From Gammaproteobacteria bacterium (GTDB lineage Bacteria; Gemmatimonadota; Gemmatimonadetes; Longimicrobiales; Gaopeijiaceae), in NCBI GenBank assembly GCA_024638345.1, contig JAHEKL010000061.1, forward strand, positions 1 to 11,508: a stretch of 11,508 bases of DNA, read 5' to 3'. Every line of letters begins with the position of its first letter. Position 1 is the first letter of the stretch. This document shows, piece after piece, positions 1 through 6,293 of this stretch. A program made the translations under genes and the position numbers. Under the pieces are notes generated by a model. The model saw nothing but the letters and a program-made list of their open reading frames with translations. It made no database searches and was not told where the DNA came from.

Positions 1-32
1 GACCGGCGGGTGAAGCGAGCGCGAAATCCAAA

Positions 33-38
33 TACAAT
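33..38 (+). promoter_or_regulatory. possible -10 box upstream of the ExeA-like gene
   Basis: TACAAT lies 26 bases before the ATG at 65, a 5/6 match to the sigma-70 -10 consensus. The hexamer 17 bases further upstream (GTGAAG, 10-15) matches the -35 consensus at only three positions. No clear Shine-Dalgarno sequence precedes the ATG. The rest of the first 64 bases shows no recognisable gene. This is a weak, pattern-only call. Confidence 0.25.
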
Positions 39-64
39 ACGCTTTTGGCACCCGTGCGTCTGCT

Positions 65-535
65 ATGTACTCTGATTTCTTCAGACTAAAGGAGCCGCCT
101 TTCTCGATCACCCCCGACCCGCGCTATCTGTATCTCAGCAAGCGCCACCAGGAAGCGCTTGCACACCTACTGTACGGCACCGGGGAAGAAGGGGGTTTCG
201 TCGAGCTCACCGGTGAGGTGGGAACCGGTAAGACAACTCTGATCAGGGCCTTGCTCCAGTCTCGGCTGGAACGCGTCGACGTTGCCCTGATCCTGAACCC
301 ACGGCTCACCGTTTCCGAGTTCGTGGCCTCCATCTGCGATGAATTGGGGGTCGCGCGCTCGGAGCGAACCTTCACGCGCTCCGCCGTCCATACCACAGAC
401 CCCAGGTCCTCCAGGGAGCCGAGGCCCCATCGGTCTCGGAGCCTCTCGAGCAGCTCCGTACTCGTCAGAGCAATACCCCAATCCGACTCGTACTGCTCCG
501 AGAACTGCCTCAGCACGCCGGTCGATGCGTCGTAG
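65..535 (+). CDS. ExeA/GspA-type AAA ATPase, N-terminal fragment; genuine part ends near 355
   Basis: The first ~97 residues are a clear N-terminus of the ExeA/GspA AAA ATPase family. They have the family opening (PPFSITPDPRYLYLS, residues 11-25) and a Walker A P-loop GEVGTGKT (50-57), then the strand around ALILNPRL (74-81) and the segment SICDELGV (89-96). Family members are cytoplasmic or membrane-anchored ATPases, often linked to type II secretion or cell-wall passage. They usually exceed 250 residues and carry Walker B and sensor motifs that are absent here. From about residue 98 the frame is Arg/Ser-rich and is exactly antisense to a minus-strand gene that matches its own family there, so the tail to 535 is not ExeA sequence. 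The gene is thus truncated by an abrupt junction and is unlikely to be functional as it stands. If the junction is an assembly error, the true gene continues elsewhere. The family call is strong; the true 3' end is unknown. Confidence 0.7.
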   Translation: MYSDFFRLKEPPFSITPDPRYLYLSKRHQEALAHLLYGTGEEGGFVELTGEVGTGKTTLIRALLQSRLERVDVALILNPRLTVSEFVASICDELGVARSERTFTRSAVHTTDPRSSREPRPHRSRSLSSSSVLVRAIPQSDSYCSENCLSTPVDAS

Positions 536-1296
536 AACTCGACCAACCGACCCTCCTCGAGCCAGCCGAGTCCGTCGATCCGGTCGAGCTCTCTGAGCGC
601 CTCGAGTCGAGGCGAGCGTGGAGGTCGAGGCTTCGCGGCGCGCCTTTCCCGAGCACGCGAAACGAGCAGCCAGGCGGCCAAAATCACGGACCCCCCCGCG
701 AGCGCGATGGCCGCAACGAGCCACAGACTGAAGTCGCCCCCGAGCACATCCGCCGGCGGGCGAGGCGCCAGCGTCTCCGCCTCGGTCATCTCCGAGAGGG
801 GCAGGATCTGCACCAACCCGGTCGGGATCACTATCTGTTGACTGGCCGGCACGGGCCCCCCTTCGGCGGGGGGCTCGTTCATCTCGGCGACCGACCTCGC
901 GCCGGGGGATTCACCCTCGGCCGCGGGACGGATCCAGATTTCCAGGGAGGGGAGCTCCACATCACCGTTCAGGAGTCCCATCACTGGATAGCTGGCCAGC
1001 ACGTCGATCGAGTCGGCAGGACCCGTCGTCGTGCTCCACTCGCCTATCCCGGCGCTCGCCGAGACTCTCTGGGCGACCAAGGTGTCGGGCAGGAAGACCA
1101 CGACGCCCGGCGCCAGTCGAACGGTGAGGCCGAGCTGAAAGACCTGGCCGAACTCGGGGGCCTGAGGCTCTATCGTGAACCCCACGAGTCGTGCCGGTGG
1201 CACAGGATCCTGCGCCCTCGCCGGATTGAGCCCTACGGCCACCAGGCCCGACAGCGCAGCGAGGAAAACCACCGGCCTCGGGGGCCGCTTCCTCAT
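124..1296 (-). CDS. signal-peptide, single-helix membrane protein of the MoxR/DUF58 locus (BatD/DUF4381-like), 3'-truncated
   Basis: The ATG at 1296 overlaps the stop of the upstream DUF58 gene as ATGA, which indicates translational coupling. Residues 1-28 form a Sec signal peptide (MRKRPPRP, a hydrophobic stretch, then ARA-Q). Residues 30-185 look like a periplasmic beta-rich domain. Residues 189-213 are one transmembrane helix followed by a basic stop (SRARERR). Residues 230-309 are a helical cytoplasmic domain (LRELDRIDGLGW, then RLVEFYDASTGVLRQF). This architecture is that of the BatD/DUF4381-type proteins that follow MoxR and DUF58 genes; the match is by architecture and context and the exact family is uncertain. 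After AERVK (residue 309, base 370) the frame continues to a stop at 124, but those ~80 residues are antisense to the ExeA-like gene. The natural C-terminus is therefore missing, although probably only a few tens of residues are lost. The BatA/BatB VWA proteins usually found next are absent because the operon is cut. Confidence 0.65.
   Translation of the reverse strand: MRKRPPRPVVFLAALSGLVAVGLNPARAQDPVPPARLVGFTIEPQAPEFGQVFQLGLTVRLAPGVVVFLPDTLVAQRVSASAGIGEWSTTTGPADSIDVLASYPVMGLLNGDVELPSLEIWIRPAAEGESPGARSVAEMNEPPAEGGPVPASQQIVIPTGLVQILPLSEMTEAETLAPRPPADVLGGDFSLWLVAAIALAGGSVILAAWLLVSRARERRAAKPRPPRSPRLEALRELDRIDGLGWLEEGRLVEFYDASTGVLRQFSEQYESDWGIALTSTELLERLRDRWGLGSLEDLGSVVWTAERVKVRSERATPNSSQMEATNSETVSRGFRIRATSTRSSRDWSKALIRVVLPVPTSPVSSTKPPSSPVPYSRCASASWWRLLRYR
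350..372. other. junction where two truncated genes meet tail to tail
   Basis: Left of this stretch the + strand encodes ExeA-like sequence; right of it the minus strand encodes the BatD/DUF4381-like protein. Recognisable ExeA sequence ends around 352-355 and recognisable minus-strand protein ends around 367-372, leaving no room for a spacer or stop codon. The stretch is rich in small repeats. CGCGCTC occurs at 354-360 and again at 375-381. CGCTC/GAGCG form an arm pair at 356-360 and 362-366, and GGAGCG (361-366) is inverted at 377-382. Short homologies of this kind fit either illegitimate recombination or a chimeric join during assembly. No insertion-sequence end or target duplication was seen. 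Confidence 0.6.
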
Positions 1297-2240
1297 CGCG
1301 GAGTGCCTCGACGCATTCGAAAGAAGGCCGACAGTGCGGCCAACGCGTCTCCAGCGGTGTTCACATCGACCAACTCCGCTCCTACCTCGCCGAGGAGAGC
1401 CGCCGTGTCGGCCTGCGCTCGAAGCACGCTGTGGCGATAGTGCTCTCGAACCTTTCGACGTGCGGTGTTGAGCGTCACCCAACGACCGGTCTCGGGATCC
1501 GTCATCGCCACCCATCCCACGTCGGGAAGCTCCAACGTCGCCGACGTGACGAGCCTGATGGCGACCAGGTCGTGTGCCCTGGCCAGACGCATCAGCGTCT
1601 CGCGGAAGGGAGAGTCCGGACTGCTCTGGATGAAGTCGCTGATGACGAACACGGTTCCACGACCCTGGAGCGTGCGACTGAGCCGATCCAGACCGGTGCT
1701 CAGATCCGTTCCTCGGCCGCTCGGCTGGTGGGAAATGAGATCGGCGAGAAGACGGACGACATGGCGTCTACCGGACCCGGGAGCGACAAAAAGCTCGACT
1801 CGATCGCTCACCAGGAGGAGACAGATCCGGTCGTTGTTTCTCGCAGCCGCGAACGCGAGCGCGGCCGCGATCTCCGCAGCGACTTCGCCCGCGCTCCGTT
1901 CACCCGGACCGAATCTGCCGGACCCGGACACGTCCACCAGTAGGACCACGAGCAAATCCCGCTCCTCGACGAACTGACGAACGAAGGGCGTGCCGCGCCT
2001 TGCGGTGACCTTCCAATCGATCGCGCGGACGTCGTCTCCCACCTGATACCTACGGACGTGCGAGAACTCGAGCCCCCGGCCGAGAAAGACGGACGAGTAC
2101 TCTCCGCTGAACAGCGAGTCCACGAGACCCCGCGTCCGCAACTCGAGCCGTCGGACTTCACGTAGCGTCTCGACGGACGGTAGGTCCTGGTCCGGGCCCC
2201 TCACGAGCCGGAGTAGGCGCGCTCCCAGCCCTTTCAGCAC
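1293..2240 (-). CDS. DUF58 (VWA-like) protein
   Basis: A DUF58 family protein of about 315 residues. The signature block reads EYSSVFLGRGLEF at about 47-59 and then YQVGDDVRAIDWKVTARRG at about 65-83. A von Willebrand A-like fold follows, with what looks like an intact MIDAS set: D103-x-S105-x-S107 (DVSGS), T178 (GRGTD) and D202 (ISDF), which would bind a divalent metal. DUF58 proteins are partners of MoxR ATPases, and the VWA fold is thought to mediate metal-dependent protein contacts. No membrane helix is evident, so a cytoplasmic location is likely. Start choice: GTG at 2240 lies 16 bases after the moxR stop, although its Shine-Dalgarno is poor. An in-frame ATG at 2321 has GAGG just upstream but would overlap moxR by 65 bases, and the added residues look like noise. 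The stop overlaps the next gene as ATGA. The family is secure; the start is not. Confidence 0.88.
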   Translation of the reverse strand: MLKGLGARLLRLVRGPDQDLPSVETLREVRRLELRTRGLVDSLFSGEYSSVFLGRGLEFSHVRRYQVGDDVRAIDWKVTARRGTPFVRQFVEERDLLVVLLVDVSGSGRFGPGERSAGEVAAEIAAALAFAAARNNDRICLLLVSDRVELFVAPGSGRRHVVRLLADLISHQPSGRGTDLSTGLDRLSRTLQGRGTVFVISDFIQSSPDSPFRETLMRLARAHDLVAIRLVTSATLELPDVGWVAMTDPETGRWVTLNTARRKVREHYRHSVLRAQADTAALLGEVGAELVDVNTAGDALAALSAFFRMRRGTPR

Positions 2241-2256
2241 GGAGGACTTGCCCAGG

Positions 2257-3273
2257 TCAGGGCGAAGGGACCGTCGCCAGGAGTCGATCGACCAACTCGT
2301 CGGCGTCGATCCCCCTAGCATCGGCCTCGTAGGTGGTTCTCAAGCGATGCCGCAACACGGGGTAAGCCATGGCCTTGACGTCGTCCGGGAGAACGAAGTC
2401 TCGACCATTCAGGTAGGCCAGCGCCCTCGCGGCCCGAGTCAGAAAGATGGTGGCCCGTGGAGACGTTCCGAACTCGAGCAGGTTCTCGAACTCGGGCAGT
2501 CCGGCTGCCGCTGGCTCGCGGGTCGCGAACACCAGGCTCACGACGTAGTCCTGAATCTTTCGGTCTACGTTCACTCCGTTGAGCTCGGTGCGGGCCTCGA
2601 GAATCTCGGGCACACTGGCCGTCGACGGCTCCTTTCCTTCGGAATCGAAGAGGTGAGCGTCGACCGCTGCCCCGTCCGCGCCGATGGTACTGAGGGCGAT
2701 CCGCTCGACGATCTCGCGCTCCTCTTCCCGATTGGGGTACTCGATCCGGAGCTTCATCATGAAGCGATCCATCTGAGCCTCGGCCAGGGGGTAAGTTCCC
2801 TGCTGCTCGATGGGATTCTGGGTCGCGAGGACGAGGAAGGGAGATGGGAGCTCGTACGTCTTCCCATCGATGGTGACCTGCTCCTCTTCCATCGCCTCGA
2901 GGAGAGCGGATTGCACCTTCGGTGGCGCCCGGTTCACCTCGTCCGCCAACACGAGATTGGCGAATATGGGGCCCTTGTAGACCCGGAACTCCCCGGTTCG
3001 CTGATCATATACAGGAGTTCCGATCACATCCCCGGGAAGGAGGTCTGGAGTGAACTGAATGCGCCGAAACGTCGTGTGCAGGGCCCCGGCAAGAGAGCGG
3101 ACGAGCAGAGTCTTGGCCAGTCCAGGCAACCCCTCCAACAAGACATGACCTCCGGTGAGAAGAGCGATCAACAGTCCTTGGATCGTCTCATCCTGCCCGA
3201 CGACGCGACGATGAACGGACTCTTCGACTCCTCTGAGGAGCTGGAATCCTGCGGTTTCCGTGGGTATCGACAC
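2257..3273 (-). CDS. MoxR-family AAA+ ATPase
   Basis: A full-length MoxR ATPase of 338 residues, close to the usual size. Walker A is GLPGLAKT (48-55), Walker B is LVLADEVNRA (107-116), sensor 1 is ATQNP (150-154), a candidate arginine finger is in MDRF (168-171) and sensor 2 is SPRAT (271-275). MoxR proteins act as ATP-driven chaperones that mature or activate protein complexes, usually together with VWA/DUF58 proteins encoded next to them, as here. A hydrophilic stretch (about 196-222, with DSEGKEPSTAS) lies between the AAA core and the lid domain and looks somewhat longer than in compact homologues. The start is GTG at 3273, with GGAG five bases upstream (TTCAC spacer). It is the first gene of a minus-strand operon with DUF58 and the BatD-like gene. 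No signal peptide is present, so it is cytoplasmic. The family call is very secure; the substrate is unknown. Confidence 0.95.
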   Translation of the reverse strand: MSIPTETAGFQLLRGVEESVHRRVVGQDETIQGLLIALLTGGHVLLEGLPGLAKTLLVRSLAGALHTTFRRIQFTPDLLPGDVIGTPVYDQRTGEFRVYKGPIFANLVLADEVNRAPPKVQSALLEAMEEEQVTIDGKTYELPSPFLVLATQNPIEQQGTYPLAEAQMDRFMMKLRIEYPNREEEREIVERIALSTIGADGAAVDAHLFDSEGKEPSTASVPEILEARTELNGVNVDRKIQDYVVSLVFATREPAAAGLPEFENLLEFGTSPRATIFLTRAARALAYLNGRDFVLPDDVKAMAYPVLRHRLRTTYEADARGIDADELVDRLLATVPSP

Positions 3274-3487
3274 GTGAACTCCGAGAAGGTGCGATGATGC
3301 TGCTGCAGGGCTGTCTTTCTGGGACCTGAACTTTTGCGTGATCTAGACGATATAATGCCGCAGGGACGGTACGGGAGCGACACAGATCAGGCAAGGCCGG
3401 GAGCGGCCTCACCCTTGTGTCGGCCTACGGCTCCGGCATATAACTTGAAAGGCTCTTCAGGAGCCTGAAAAGGGGCGCCGGATCGGT
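3274..3487. promoter_or_regulatory. divergent intergenic region between moxR and the DUF4159 gene
   Basis: This 214-base gap must hold the promoters for both divergent genes. A perfect TATAAT sits at 3351-3356 on the + strand, about 130 bases before the DUF4159 start, but no good -35 lies 16-18 bases upstream. The minus-strand complement has the AT-rich CATTATATCG in the same place, so the AT patch could serve either direction. I see no small gene here. Confidence 0.35.
3450..3466 (+). other. hairpin in the presumed 5' leader of the DUF4159 gene
   Basis: AGGCTC and GAGCCT form a perfect 6-bp stem around the 5-base loop TTCAG, 21 bases before the GTG start. On the + strand it is followed by GAAAAGGGG, so it is not a + strand terminator. 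Read on the minus strand it is followed by TTTCAAGTT, a poor U-tract, and no minus-strand gene ends here. It could shape translation initiation, or be chance. Confidence 0.3.
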
Positions 3488-4417
3488 GTGCTTCGATTTC
3501 TGTCGATTTGGGGGGGTAGCTTCACCTTGATCCCTGCGCGGACCATCGCAGTCACAGCCACAGCCGTGGTGCTGGCGGCCGGTGCGCTCGCCTACACGGC
3601 CACGGGGGACGTGGGCGCGACGTCGACGTCGATGCACTCCTCGGACCCGAGGATCCCGGCAGCCACGCCGGAGGTGTCTCTGCCGGCCGTGCTGCGACAG
3701 GACTGCACTCCTTATGGGGTGAATCGCCCCGAGCCCAACCCACACCGCAACTTCTATTTCACACGTGGCGCGTACTCCAGCTCCCCCTGGAGTTGGAGGG
3801 GCCGTTCCTGGTCCACCGACTATCCGAAGGCGGATCAGCAGTTCCTATACGTCATGGCGCGAACCCTGGGTTGGGACATCCACGCCTGCGAGAACCCAAT
3901 TCGGCTGGACGATCCACACCTGCGACGGTTCCCCTTTCTGTACATGCTGGAGGTTGGGAACATGGGTCTGACCGAGGCCGAGGTGCTTGGCCTCAGGGAC
4001 TACCTGCTCGCAGGTGGATTCCTCTTCATCGACGATTTCTGGGGTCCGAACGAGTGGGCGAACTTCGAGCGGGAGATCCTCCAGGTCCTTCCCGGACGCA
4101 AGATCGACGAGATCCCGATGGATCATCTCATCTTCCGAATCATCTATCCGATCGAAGAGGTCCTGCAGGTCCCCAACGTCGGCAATGGAGCGACGGGCAA
4201 CCCGCAGTACTACGGGGAGTGCTACTACGGAGGCGCGTGCACCGCCACCGTGCGCGGCATCTTCGACGACGATGGGCGTCTGATGGTCGTGATCGCTCAC
4301 AACAGCGACCTGGGTGATGCCTGGGAGTGGGCCGAGCAGCCCAGCTATCCCTACGATCGCTCGAACTTCGCGTTCAGCCTGGCGTTCAACATCATCGCCT
4401 ACGCGATGGCTTACTGA
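3488..4417 (+). CDS. secreted DUF4159 domain protein
   Basis: A 309-residue protein with an N-terminal hydrophobic export segment (about 15-38, IPARTIAVTATAVVLAAGAL) and a C-terminal DUF4159 domain from about residue 88 to the end. Family hallmarks visible are FYFTRGAY (89-96), WSTDYPKADQQF (108-119), the PFLYMLE stretch (149-155), LLAGGFLFIDDFWG (173-186) and HNSDLGDAWEW (271-281). DUF4159 proteins have a glutamine-amidotransferase-like fold, but no catalytic Cys-His pair is evident to me; enzymatic activity is unproven. Such genes typically travel with MoxR, DUF58 and BatA genes, and here the gene lies divergently next to moxR. Four cysteines (73, 134, 245, 251) could form disulfides in the periplasm. 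The start is uncertain: GTG at 3488 has weak SD support, and an in-frame TTG at 3527 follows a G-rich tract and would give a tidier signal peptide. The stop is 3 bases from the convergent DUF1801 stop. Confidence 0.82.
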   Translation: MLRFLSIWGGSFTLIPARTIAVTATAVVLAAGALAYTATGDVGATSTSMHSSDPRIPAATPEVSLPAVLRQDCTPYGVNRPEPNPHRNFYFTRGAYSSSPWSWRGRSWSTDYPKADQQFLYVMARTLGWDIHACENPIRLDDPHLRRFPFLYMLEVGNMGLTEAEVLGLRDYLLAGGFLFIDDFWGPNEWANFEREILQVLPGRKIDEIPMDHLIFRIIYPIEEVLQVPNVGNGATGNPQYYGECYYGGACTATVRGIFDDDGRLMVVIAHNSDLGDAWEWAEQPSYPYDRSNFAFSLAFNIIAYAMAY

Positions 4418-4420
4418 GCC

Positions 4421-4870
4421 TCACTCCTTCCTTCGCGTTCTCTCGTACAACTCGATGTAGTCGTCGACCGGGGTCGAGGCCACGGCACTTCCGACTGCTC
4501 CGAGGGCGATGTCGTCCAGCTTCTTGAACCGGACACACGACTTCCCAAGGTCCAGCCGCTTGCCGGCCTTGGTGAATCCGTCGCGCAGGCGTTGCTCGAC
4601 CTCTGGATCGGCATACACGCCCATGAGATAGACTGCGTAGTGCTTCTTCTGCGCGGCAAGGGCCGCGTATACGAGCGGCTTCCCGTTGTACGTCTCCGGG
4701 TACCGCTCGAGGGGTATCTCGTAGCTGATCATGCCCCAGCCCATGGTCTCGACGTAGCCGTCGGGCAGGTGCTCGAGGATCGCACTTCGAACGGTCTCGA
4801 TGACCTCGCGACGCTCGCCTGGGAGCTCCGAGAGGTATTCGGTGACGGTCTTGGCACGGCTCTGTACCAT
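4421..4870 (-). CDS. DUF1801 domain protein
   Basis: A 149-residue cytoplasmic protein of the DUF1801 (YdhG-like) family. It opens with the typical TVTEYLSELP (8-17) and ERREVIETVRSAI (19-31), then has GWGMISYEIP (44-53), PLVYAALAAQKKHYAVYLMG (65-84) and a C-terminal GKSCVRFKKLDDI (109-121). The family is widespread and small (110-150 residues); its molecular function is not established. It is the last gene of the minus-strand set DUF1800-DUF1501-DUF1801, 43 bases after the DUF1501 stop, so it may be co-transcribed. A cytoplasmic protein would be an odd companion for two exported ones, so the link may be only positional. The ATG at 4870 has only a weak AGGG upstream. It converges with the DUF4159 gene, with 3 bases between stops and no obvious terminator between them. 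Confidence 0.88.
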   Translation of the reverse strand: MVQSRAKTVTEYLSELPGERREVIETVRSAILEHLPDGYVETMGWGMISYEIPLERYPETYNGKPLVYAALAAQKKHYAVYLMGVYADPEVEQRLRDGFTKAGKRLDLGKSCVRFKKLDDIALGAVGSAVASTPVDDYIELYERTRRKE

Positions 4871-4913
4871 GGATGGAGCCCTGGCTGGACGGCTCGGACC
4901 GGCCGGATTGCGC

Positions 4914-6242
4914 TCAGACGATACGCATCAGGCCCCGGAAGCGTTCCTCCCGAATCTCGTAGCCCGGAAAGATCCGCTCCAGCCGGTCCGCCCCCAGATG
5001 GCGCCGCACGATCTCTCCGAAGACGTCGCGAAAGTCGGTGGTGAGCGCGAGGTCTCGTCCCTCGTAGAGCTGCTCGATCTCCAGCCCCGGCCAGTCACCC
5101 AGGACTTCGCCTCCACGGACGGAGCCACCCAACGCCAGCATGCAGTTGGCGTGTCCGTGATCGGTCCCACCCGTGCCGTTTTCACGTACCGTTCGTCCGA
5201 ACTCCGACATCGTCAGAATCACCACGTCCTCCATTCGATCTCCCAGGTCGGCATGCAGCGCGCTGATCCCACGCGATAGCTCGGCCAGCCTCCGTGCGAG
5301 CGCCCCCTGCACCGCGCCCTGATTCGCGTGCGTATCCCAGCCTCCGAGGTCTGCGAAGGCAACTTCGACGCCCACGTCCGCCTTGATCACCTGCGCGATC
5401 TGGCGGAGAGAGTCCCCAAAAGATCCGTTGGGGTAGGCCGCCCCTCGGTCCGGCCGGTACCGCTCGGGGTCCAAACCTTCCAAGACACGTACTGCGTCGA
5501 ACGCTTCGTCCGCGGCCGAGGAGATCTGGTCGCCGTGGTCCGTACGATATAGCCGCTCGAATGCCCCCCGTCCGGATTCGTCACCCGAGAAGCGGGCGAG
5601 ATCGGAGATCGCGAGCGTTGGGTGACTTCCTTCGAGCGACTTCGGCAGAGCGGGCCCGATCGCGAGGCCTCTCAACGATGGCACCGTGGTAGCCATCCCG
5701 ATCTGACCGACCGCGTGATCGGCGTCATGCATGCTTCCATCCGACAGAGTTCGACCCCTGCAGTCCGAGCACTCGGTCTCCTGGAGCACCCGGTTCAGCC
5801 AACCTTCCTTCGTGTTCTTCTCGCCCGGAGTTCCCGTCTCCATGAAGTCCTGGGCGTCGAAATGCGAGCGTGTGGGATGGGGCGAGCCCACCGCGTGCAC
5901 GACCGCCATCTCTCCCCGTTGGAAGAGGTCGCCCAGCGGTGCCATCGCGGGGTGCAACCCGAAGAATCCGTCCAGATCGAGCGCCGACGCTTCTTCAGCG
6001 CCCCTTCGAGGAGCCGGAATCAGCGTCGCACGCCGGCTTCCGGCGTATGCGGAATCACCGAAGGGCACGACCATGCTGAGTCCGTCCACGGCCCCACGTT
6101 GGAAGATGCAGACGAGGGTCTTCTTTCGATCGCTGCCCCGGGTTCCCGCGAGCAGGGGCCTGAATAGGAATCCGGGTGGAAGACCCATGGCCATGAGTGC
6201 GATGGCTCCATTCTTCACGAAGACCCTTCTCCCAATCGTCAT
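4914..6242 (-). CDS. DUF1501 protein, Tat-exported
   Basis: A 442-residue DUF1501 family protein of the alkaline-phosphatase-like superfamily. The N-terminus has a twin-arginine signal (GRRVFVK at 4-10, then a hydrophobic stretch to about 27), suggesting folded export to the periplasm. Family motifs in order: QRGAVDGLSMVVP (48-60), HPAMAPL (97-103), HPTRSHFDAQDFME (122-135), GGWDTHANQ (300-308), MSEFGRTVREN (345-355) and GGTDHGHA (358-365). The Asp and His residues in these blocks are candidate metal ligands by analogy with the superfamily. Unusually, the segment after GWLNRVL holds a CSDC pair (158-161) followed by a His/Asp-rich stretch to ~180. The ATG at 6242 has a strong GGGAGG five bases upstream; an in-frame TTG at 6260 is much less likely. 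It starts 51 bases after the DUF1800 stop, and the two families are habitual neighbours. The substrate is unknown. Confidence 0.92.
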   Translation of the reverse strand: MTIGRRVFVKNGAIALMAMGLPPGFLFRPLLAGTRGSDRKKTLVCIFQRGAVDGLSMVVPFGDSAYAGSRRATLIPAPRRGAEEASALDLDGFFGLHPAMAPLGDLFQRGEMAVVHAVGSPHPTRSHFDAQDFMETGTPGEKNTKEGWLNRVLQETECSDCRGRTLSDGSMHDADHAVGQIGMATTVPSLRGLAIGPALPKSLEGSHPTLAISDLARFSGDESGRGAFERLYRTDHGDQISSAADEAFDAVRVLEGLDPERYRPDRGAAYPNGSFGDSLRQIAQVIKADVGVEVAFADLGGWDTHANQGAVQGALARRLAELSRGISALHADLGDRMEDVVILTMSEFGRTVRENGTGGTDHGHANCMLALGGSVRGGEVLGDWPGLEIEQLYEGRDLALTTDFRDVFGEIVRRHLGADRLERIFPGYEIREERFRGLMRIV

Positions 6243-6293
6243 CTCTACCTCCCGTCGCAAGTTCGTCCGGTCTTCCGGCGAGCTGGGGCTGGA

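Noticed and set aside
350..385. Insertion-sequence end at the gene junction
   Set aside because: No transposase fragment, no long terminal inverted repeat and no target-site duplication can be seen; the repeats are only 5-7 bases.
2248..3297. Long + strand open frame (349 codons) opposite moxR
   Set aside because: It is the antisense of a clear MoxR ATPase with all motifs, has no recognisable domain, and reflects high GC content.
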